Assembly: GCA_016711825.1 (NCBI GenBank)
Contig: JADJSG010000009.1
Coordinates: 1-64,000 of the forward strand
DNA length: 64,000 nucleotides
Direction: 5' to 3'
From: Bacteroidota bacterium
GTDB lineage: Bacteria; Bacteroidota; Bacteroidia; Chitinophagales; Chitinophagaceae
The notes under the pieces are model-generated. The model ran no database searches. It was not told where the DNA came from and saw only the letters and a list, made by a program, of their open reading frames with translations. Both the position numbers and the translations under genes were made by a program. Shown here one piece after another: positions 58,725 to 64,000 of this stretch (the stretch's first letter is position 1; every line of letters starts with the position of its first letter).

Positions 58725-60350
58725 ATGGCTGAAGTAATACGAATGCCCTTACTGAGTGATACGATGACTGAAGGTAAAATCGCTCAATGGAATAAAAAAC
58801 TTGGCGACTTTGTAAAAAGTGATGACTCTATTGCAGATGTTGAAACAGATAAAGCAACGATGGAAGTGATTCCTTATGTTTCGGGCACCCTTTTATATAT
58901 TGGCGTTGAAGCAGGTAAAGCTGCGAAAGTGAATGACATTATCGCTATTATTGGCAAAGAAGGAGAAGATATTGCTTCTTTGATTGAAACAAAGGTCGAT
59001 ATGGCGCCTATGACAACTGAAGCAGCAGTAGATACTACACCTACGCCTACCCCATCTGCAACTGCAGCGCAAACTATCGAAATTCCTAAAGACCTGACCA
59101 TCATACGTATGCCTTTGCTGAGTGATACCATGACCGAAGGTAAAATTGTCAGTTGGAATAAACAAGTAGGTGATTCGGTAAAAGCTGATGATGCTATTGC
59201 TGATGTTGAAACCGACAAAGCAACCATGGAAGTGGTTGGTTATACCGAAGGCACTTTGTTATATCAGGGTGTAGCGGTTGGCAATGCAGCAAAAGTAAAT
59301 GGCGTAATCGCCATTATTGGTAAAGCTGGTACCGACATCACACCTTACTTGCCGATGTTAATGGCTGAAAATACCCATACGGAACCTAGCAAAGCTTCCG
59401 CACCCATTGCGACTACAGCTACTACCCCATCTGTATCAGAAACAACACATGACCCTATGGCGAATGCAGGTACAATTGATGGCAGAGTAAAAGCTTCACC
59501 CCTCGCAAAACAAATAGCCAGAGAAAAAGGAATTGATTTGCAACTGATAAAAGGTAGTGGAGACAATGGCCGTATAGTTAAAAGAGATGTTGACAATATA
59601 TCTCAAACAGCAAGCCCTGCTAATGTGCAGCAGAGCATTGCCCCTTTAGCCACATTTGTAAACACGCAGGAATCACATACCGATACACCTGTAACGCAAA
59701 TGCGCAAAATCATAGCCCAGCGTCTTGCCGAAAGTAAATTTACAGCACCTCATTTTTATTTGAAAACTTCCGTAGAAATGGACCAATTGATGAGTGCTCG
59801 TAAACAAATAAACTTAGTAAGTCCGATTAAGATTTCTATCAACGATATGATGATCAAAGCCGTATCCCTCTCATTGGTAAAACATCCGGCAGTAAACAGT
59901 AGTTGGATGGGGGATTTTATACGTCAAAATCATCATATTCATATTGGAAGTGCTATCGCATTACCTGAAGGCTTAATCGTTCCCGTAATCAAGCATGCCA
60001 ATCAAAAAACCCTTACTCAGATAGCTGCAGATGCCAATGAGTTGTATGAAAAAGCAAGGACAAAGAAAATACAACCATCCGAATTCACAGGCAATACTTT
60101 TACGATTTCAAATTTAGGCATGATGGATATTGACGAATTTACTGCCATTATCAATCCACCAGATGCATGTATATTAGCGGTTGGCAAAATAGCACAAACA
60201 CCTGTGGTAAGTGGCAATCAAATTGTTGTAAAAAACATCATGAAACTCACTTTAAGTTGTGATCATCGGGTAGTTGATGGTGCTGTAGGCGCTTTATTTT
60301 TGCAAACCTTAAAAGAATATTTAGAAAATCCGATTGCGATGTTGGTTTAA
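58725..60350 (+). CDS. pdhC: Pyruvate dehydrogenase complex E2 (dihydrolipoamide acetyltransferase)
   Basis: A 541-residue protein. There are two lipoyl domains (about residues 3-78 and 127-203), each with the lipoylated lysine in VETDKATMEV. An E1/E3-binding domain, VKASPLAKQIAREKGIDL to NGRIVKRDV, covers about 257-290. The catalytic domain has the active-site motif SCDHRVVDGAVGALF near the C-terminus. It transfers acetyl groups to CoA and forms the core of the complex. No E1 or E3 gene is adjacent. Confidence 0.92.
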   Translation: MAEVIRMPLLSDTMTEGKIAQWNKKLGDFVKSDDSIADVETDKATMEVIPYVSGTLLYIGVEAGKAAKVNDIIAIIGKEGEDIASLIETKVDMAPMTTEAAVDTTPTPTPSATAAQTIEIPKDLTIIRMPLLSDTMTEGKIVSWNKQVGDSVKADDAIADVETDKATMEVVGYTEGTLLYQGVAVGNAAKVNGVIAIIGKAGTDITPYLPMLMAENTHTEPSKASAPIATTATTPSVSETTHDPMANAGTIDGRVKASPLAKQIAREKGIDLQLIKGSGDNGRIVKRDVDNISQTASPANVQQSIAPLATFVNTQESHTDTPVTQMRKIIAQRLAESKFTAPHFYLKTSVEMDQLMSARKQINLVSPIKISINDMMIKAVSLSLVKHPAVNSSWMGDFIRQNHHIHIGSAIALPEGLIVPVIKHANQKTLTQIAADANELYEKARTKKIQPSEFTGNTFTISNLGMMDIDEFTAIINPPDACILAVGKIAQTPVVSGNQIVVKNIMKLTLSCDHRVVDGAVGALFLQTLKEYLENPIAMLV

Positions 60351-60405
60351 ATACAAATTCGTTAGAATAAAAAAAAAGAAAGGCTCTAAAACAGTCCCAT
60401 TTTTT

Positions 60406-61017
60406 TTACACCTCCACTTGCAATAGAACACCCTGAATATCTTGTAGTTTTTTTATAACCTTATCTTTTTCCACAAAGGAAACCCCTACTTTCATTTCAC
60501 AAAAAAGAAGCAGGGATTGATGTATGGTTTGGCATTGATGCATTTTCAAAACCCGCATAACATCATTCATTTGGGTATAATCAAATTGTAAGGTAAAAAA
60601 TTGCATTCGGCTTTTTTCTACAATAGTTGCTTCTGTGATCGCTAAGTGTGCCGCTGTTTTGTATGCATTGATTAAGCCGGGAACTCCTAACAATACCCCA
60701 CCAAAATACCTAACCACTGCTATCAATACATTCTTTAATTGTGCACTATCTATTTGTCCTAATATTGGTTTACCAGCACTTCCAGATGGCTCACCATCAT
60801 CGCTTGCACGAAATTGCAATTGGTCGAATCCAATACGATAGGCAAAACAAACATGCACTGCCTTAGGATGTTGTTCCTTCAGTTTTTTAATCGTCAATTT
60901 GATAATATCTACATTGTCTACTTCATAGGCATAAGCAATAAACTTGCTGCCTCTGTCTGAAAATTCAGCCATCGAATCATGTCCAAGCGTATAATAAGTA
61001 TTGGTTTGTGTAGACAT
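60406..61017 (-). CDS. YigZ/IMPACT family protein
   Basis: A 203-residue protein of the YigZ/UPF0029 family. SKFIAYAYEV and HVCFAYRIG open the fold. RASDDGEPSGSAGKPILGQI and AVVRYFGGVLLGVPGLI are the family signatures. The C-terminal domain resembles an EF-G domain V-like fold. The function is poorly defined; IMPACT homologues affect translational stress control. It ends 55 nt from the convergent E2 gene. Confidence 0.9.
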   Translation of the reverse strand: MSTQTNTYYTLGHDSMAEFSDRGSKFIAYAYEVDNVDIIKLTIKKLKEQHPKAVHVCFAYRIGFDQLQFRASDDGEPSGSAGKPILGQIDSAQLKNVLIAVVRYFGGVLLGVPGLINAYKTAAHLAITEATIVEKSRMQFFTLQFDYTQMNDVMRVLKMHQCQTIHQSLLLFCEMKVGVSFVEKDKVIKKLQDIQGVLLQVEV

Positions 61018-61023
61018 ATTGAA

Positions 61024-61905
61024 CTATAGGCGATCGCCAAAATAAATAAGTAACATTGATACAACAGTTAATACCACCCCAAGTATATTTAATTTTGATA
61101 AGCGCTCTTTGAATATAAAAACACCAAATAATGTAACAATAAACAAAATACCAATATTATTGATTGGTATGACCGCTGAACTCGATAAACCTTTCATATT
61201 TAAAGCCTTTATTAAATAAAAAATTGAAAAATAATTAGGCACCCCTAATACAATACCTGCTATCAAGTGTTTAATATGAAAGGTTTTTTGTTTGAAAACA
61301 TATAAAAGTAGTAATACCAAAAAGCCTAAAAAAGCAGCCACAAAAAAACCCGCTATGAGATAAGTATTAGCCATCGTGTCATTTTTTATAAAATGAGCGG
61401 TTACATAATTGGTCAAGGTATCAATCATCCCACTTCCGATAAATAAAATCAATGGCAAAGCATAAACCCATATTGCATGCTTTTTAGCACTTTTTTCCGC
61501 TTTCAACATCGTTAAAATCACAGCGATTAATGCCAATACAATACCTGCCCATTTTACCCATCCAATCGTTTCATGATATACATACCACGAAAACAATACA
61601 GGTATGATTAAGGATAATTTATTGGATGTTTGCGTAACGGTTACTCCCACCTTTACCGAACTCAAAGCAATAATATTAAAAATAGAAATAAACAAAAACC
61701 CCATTAGCAAAGCCCATTTAAACCATTCTTCATCAATACTACTTACCGTTAAGGGAAAACCTCCACTCATATAACTTCCGGTTACAACACAGGTAATATA
61801 ATTATATACAATGGCTTGAAATAAATCAATTTTAAATTTATTAAAAAACACAAACACAATGCCTAAGTATGCATTCAGCAAAATGGAAATGATTAAATAG
61901 TTCAT
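61024..61905 (-). CDS. EamA/DMT family transporter
   Basis: A 293-residue protein with ten predicted TM helices in two EamA-like halves. Typical stretches are ALIAVILTMLKAEKSAKK at the end of the first half and INNIGILFIVTLFGVFIFKE in the second. The substrate is unknown. It overlaps the ribD stop by 4 nt, so it is translationally coupled to ribD, but this is probably operon economy rather than a role in riboflavin transport. Confidence 0.85.
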   Translation of the reverse strand: MNYLIISILLNAYLGIVFVFFNKFKIDLFQAIVYNYITCVVTGSYMSGGFPLTVSSIDEEWFKWALLMGFLFISIFNIIALSSVKVGVTVTQTSNKLSLIIPVLFSWYVYHETIGWVKWAGIVLALIAVILTMLKAEKSAKKHAIWVYALPLILFIGSGMIDTLTNYVTAHFIKNDTMANTYLIAGFFVAAFLGFLVLLLLYVFKQKTFHIKHLIAGIVLGVPNYFSIFYLIKALNMKGLSSSAVIPINNIGILFIVTLFGVFIFKERLSKLNILGVVLTVVSMLLIYFGDRL

Positions 61906-62945
61906 GCGATCCTTTTGTTGTTTTTATGATAATAAATCACATCATTCAATACCTGTTTGCTATCAACCAAAGTTGCATTTGTCAAATTGGGTACTTGAAT
62001 GCCTTCATACAAATAACGATTATTTTGTATCACCCTTGCTTCGTCCCATAAATCAGCTGTTATAAACTGTTGTAACAAAGCACAACCTCCTTCAATAATG
62101 ACTGATTGTATCTTTTTTTCAACTAATTTTTCGAGCAATGAAGAGAGTAATTGTTCTTTTGATATTTTAATATATTCAGTGTCTGTATCCTGACTATTCT
62201 TGTGTAAGTTAAAAACAAAGGTAGTTTGACTTTCATCAAATAAATGCAATGTAGGTGGCAATGTTAGTTGCTCATCAATCACTATCCTGACAGGCTGTTT
62301 ACCCTCTGCTAATCGAACGTTTAGCCGTGGATTGTCTTGCAATGCTGTTCGATACCCCACTAATATAGCATCTTCATCTGCCCGCCATTGATGCACCATT
62401 CTGTCGGTAAAAGCATTCGAAATTTTAATCGTTTGATGAGACTGCCCGATATATCCATCGGCACTTTCAGCCCATTTTAATATGATATAAGGTAGATGTT
62501 TTAGATGATAACAAAAAAAACGTCGATTCATTGCCATACAGGCTTCTTTTAAAACATCTTCAATAACCTCTACCCCAGCTAATCGTAATTTTTCAATGCC
62601 TTTTCCATTCACTTTTGATGAAAGATCCTGACATCCAATGACTACTTTTTTAATCTTGTGTTTTAATATTAAATCAGTACAAGGTGGTGTTTTACCAAAA
62701 TGAGCACAGGGCTCCAGCGATACATACAATGTAGATGCGCTGATCAAATGTTGATGCTTGTTAGTCACCGATTGCAGGCAATTGACTTCAGCATGCCCTT
62801 CACCATATTGTTGATGGTAACCTTCTCCTATTATTTCACCTTCATACACCAATACACTTCCAACCATCGGATTAGGAGATACTTGTCCTAAACCTAGTAT
62901 TGCAAGTTGCAAACATCGTTGCATCATACGTTCATCTGTAGTCAT
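61902..62945 (-). CDS. ribD: Bifunctional riboflavin biosynthesis protein RibD
   Basis: A 347-residue protein. The N-terminal deaminase has the zinc site GHAEVNCL (about residues 50-57) and LEPCAHFGKTPPCTDLI (about 76-92). The C-terminal reductase has ILKWAESADGYIG and VIIEGGCALLQQF. It deaminates and then reduces the pyrimidine intermediate of riboflavin synthesis. Length matches the family. ATGA-type overlap with the EamA gene. Confidence 0.95.
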   Translation of the reverse strand: MTTDERMMQRCLQLAILGLGQVSPNPMVGSVLVYEGEIIGEGYHQQYGEGHAEVNCLQSVTNKHQHLISASTLYVSLEPCAHFGKTPPCTDLILKHKIKKVVIGCQDLSSKVNGKGIEKLRLAGVEVIEDVLKEACMAMNRRFFCYHLKHLPYIILKWAESADGYIGQSHQTIKISNAFTDRMVHQWRADEDAILVGYRTALQDNPRLNVRLAEGKQPVRIVIDEQLTLPPTLHLFDESQTTFVFNLHKNSQDTDTEYIKISKEQLLSSLLEKLVEKKIQSVIIEGGCALLQQFITADLWDEARVIQNNRYLYEGIQVPNLTNATLVDSKQVLNDVIYYHKNNKRIA

Positions 62946-62994
62946 CGTATATTAAAGCATCAAAAGTAAAGAAAAGACTTAATAACAAATGGAT

Positions 62995-64000
62995 TTATTC
63001 AACAAACGGATTGGCTTGTAATGCTTCCTTATACGTTTCCAAGCATCTCTTTCTTGCCATTTCATGATTCACTATGGGTTTGGGATAAGTGAAGGATTCA
63101 AATTCAGGTACCCATTTTTTAATATAATCCAACTTAGCATCAAACTTGATGGTTTGCAAATAAGGATTAAAAATTCTAAAGTATGGCGCTGCATCCACTC
63201 CACAACCTGCCGCCCATTGCCACCCGCCATTATTAGAGGCTAATTCATAATCAATTAATTTTTCGGCAAAATAAGCCTCACCCCAACGCCAGTCAATCAA
63301 CAAATGTTTGGTTAAGAAAGAGGCTACTATCATACGTACCCGATTATGCATCCACCCGGTAGTATTTAATTCACGCATCCCAGCATCCACAATGGGATAT
63401 CCAGTATTCCCTTCGCACCATGCTTTAAAAGTCATTTCATTTTTTTGCCACTGTATATGATCATAAGCTGGTTTAAAAGCACGATTCACTACGTGTGGGA
63501 AATGCCACAAGATGGATTGATAAAAATCTCGCCAGATCAATTCATTTAAATATTTTTCATTGGTATGAAATGCTATACCAGCAAGCTTGCGTATACTAAG
63601 AGTACCAAACCGCAGATGCACACTCATTTTAGTAGTTCCGGCTAAGGAAGGAATATCGCGTGTGAGATGATAATCTGTAATAATAGCTTCATTCACCACG
63701 GGCTTTTCAAACTGTATAAACGTTTTTTCGAAACCCAAATCTTTTAGTGAAGGGAGCGAAAATGGATGTGATTTTGTATTGAATTGATGAAAATATTTTT
63801 CGGTAGGATAAGGTTTGTAATAAAAATCATTCAATAAGGCTTTCCATTTCTTGCTATACGGGGTAAAAACGGTATAGGGCTTTCCATCGTCCTTCAACAC
63901 TTCCCCTTTTTCAAAAATCACTTGATCTTTATAGGTTTCAAAAGCTATTTGATGTTGTTGTAAAAAATCTTTAATCTCTGTATCTCTTTGTTGTGCATAC
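62995..64000 (-). CDS. phrB: Deoxyribodipyrimidine photolyase, 5' end outside window
   Basis: The frame runs without stop to the window edge; the ATG at 63921 is internal, since DTEIKDFLQQHQIAFETYKD precedes it in frame. The FAD-binding part is complete: LNELIWRDFYQSIL, CEGNTGYPIVDAGMREL, MHNRVRMIVASFLTKHLLID, and ASNNGGWQWAAGCGVDAAPY with the conserved Trp and Asn. It repairs cyclobutane pyrimidine dimers with light. The N-terminal antenna domain lies outside the window. It forms a pair with the nearby ribD, since flavin is its cofactor. Confidence 0.92.
   Translation of the reverse strand, partial: YAQQRDTEIKDFLQQHQIAFETYKDQVIFEKGEVLKDDGKPYTVFTPYSKKWKALLNDFYYKPYPTEKYFHQFNTKSHPFSLPSLKDLGFEKTFIQFEKPVVNEAIITDYHLTRDIPSLAGTTKMSVHLRFGTLSIRKLAGIAFHTNEKYLNELIWRDFYQSILWHFPHVVNRAFKPAYDHIQWQKNEMTFKAWCEGNTGYPIVDAGMRELNTTGWMHNRVRMIVASFLTKHLLIDWRWGEAYFAEKLIDYELASNNGGWQWAAGCGVDAAPYFRIFNPYLQTIKFDAKLDYIKKWVPEFESFTYPKPIVNHEMARKRCLETYKEALQANPFVE

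Overview
The window reads as chromosomal DNA of a low-GC member of the Bacteroidota, probably a Chitinophagales- or Sphingobacteriia-like bacterium. The evidence is several large proteins ending in type IX secretion (T9SS) sorting domains with YPNP motifs, a GldD gliding/T9SS lipoprotein, promoter elements of the TAnnTTTG type, and scarce Shine-Dalgarno sequences. No rRNA, tRNA, CRISPR array, transposase or integrase was recognised.

Region 1 (1-27,150) is an accessory cassette array. I count 16 attC-like sites. Each is about 125 bp, bounded by TAAC and GTTA (or close variants) with long imperfect inverted-repeat arms inside. Every credible gene between them is on the minus strand. This is the architecture of an integron cassette array, but no integron integrase is present in the window, so it would be a CALIN-like (integrase-less) array or part of a longer one. 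Some cassettes hold no gene: a 349-bp type (here called alpha, six copies, three in direct tandem) and a 460-470-bp type (beta, three copies). Gene-bearing cassettes carry a GmrSD-type DUF262/DUF1524 restriction protein with a DEDDh exonuclease, a HEPN-like protein, a PD-(D/E)XK-like nuclease, small secreted or membrane proteins, and a di-haem cytochrome c peroxidase with a T9SS-sorted partner.

Inside this array, between sites at 322-450 and 12,612-12,743, lies a 12-kb co-directional minus-strand operon that is the most interesting object. In transcription order it encodes an EssC/EccC-like FtsK ATPase with an N-terminal coiled coil and a degenerate second ATPase domain, three WXG100-like small helical proteins, a longer coiled-coil protein, a small helical protein, a vWA protein, a zinc-ribbon/TM/Sel1-repeat protein, a zinc-ribbon/vWA protein, a signal-peptide/TPR/TM/coiled-coil protein, a PP2C-like phosphatase, a divergent protein kinase and a zinc-ribbon membrane protein. 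It looks like a type VII-like secretion or effector-assembly apparatus joined to a kinase/phosphatase/vWA switch. Nearly every gene in it is interrupted by single-base frameshifts, mostly in homopolymers, plus one in-frame stop and one apparent ATG-to-ATA start. The copy is therefore either decaying or affected by assembly indels.

Region 2 (27,200-32,330) is a transition zone: a lipoprotein and a propeller-like secreted protein between short direct repeats, then umuD, umuC and an SRAP (HMCES/YedK-type) gene forming a DNA-damage tolerance cluster.

Region 3 (32,400-64,000) is mostly core genome: DUF3109 protein, gldD, a large BNR-type T9SS protein, an L,D-transpeptidase, purK-purE, an MFS transporter, a Crp/Fnr regulator, a cystathionine gamma-synthase/lyase, pyruvate dehydrogenase E2, a YigZ/IMPACT protein, an EamA transporter, ribD and a photolyase cut by the window end. 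It is interrupted by a 10-kb accessory segment (37.4-47.5 kb) bounded by a 62-bp direct repeat that includes the 3' end of purE. That segment carries duplicated, decaying T9SS proteins and an intact 1784-residue beta-helix protein whose signal peptide is encoded by seven perfect 7-bp repeats, a probable phase-variation switch. A 2.5-kb cluster of REP-like palindromic repeats fills the convergent gap at 54.8-57.4 kb.
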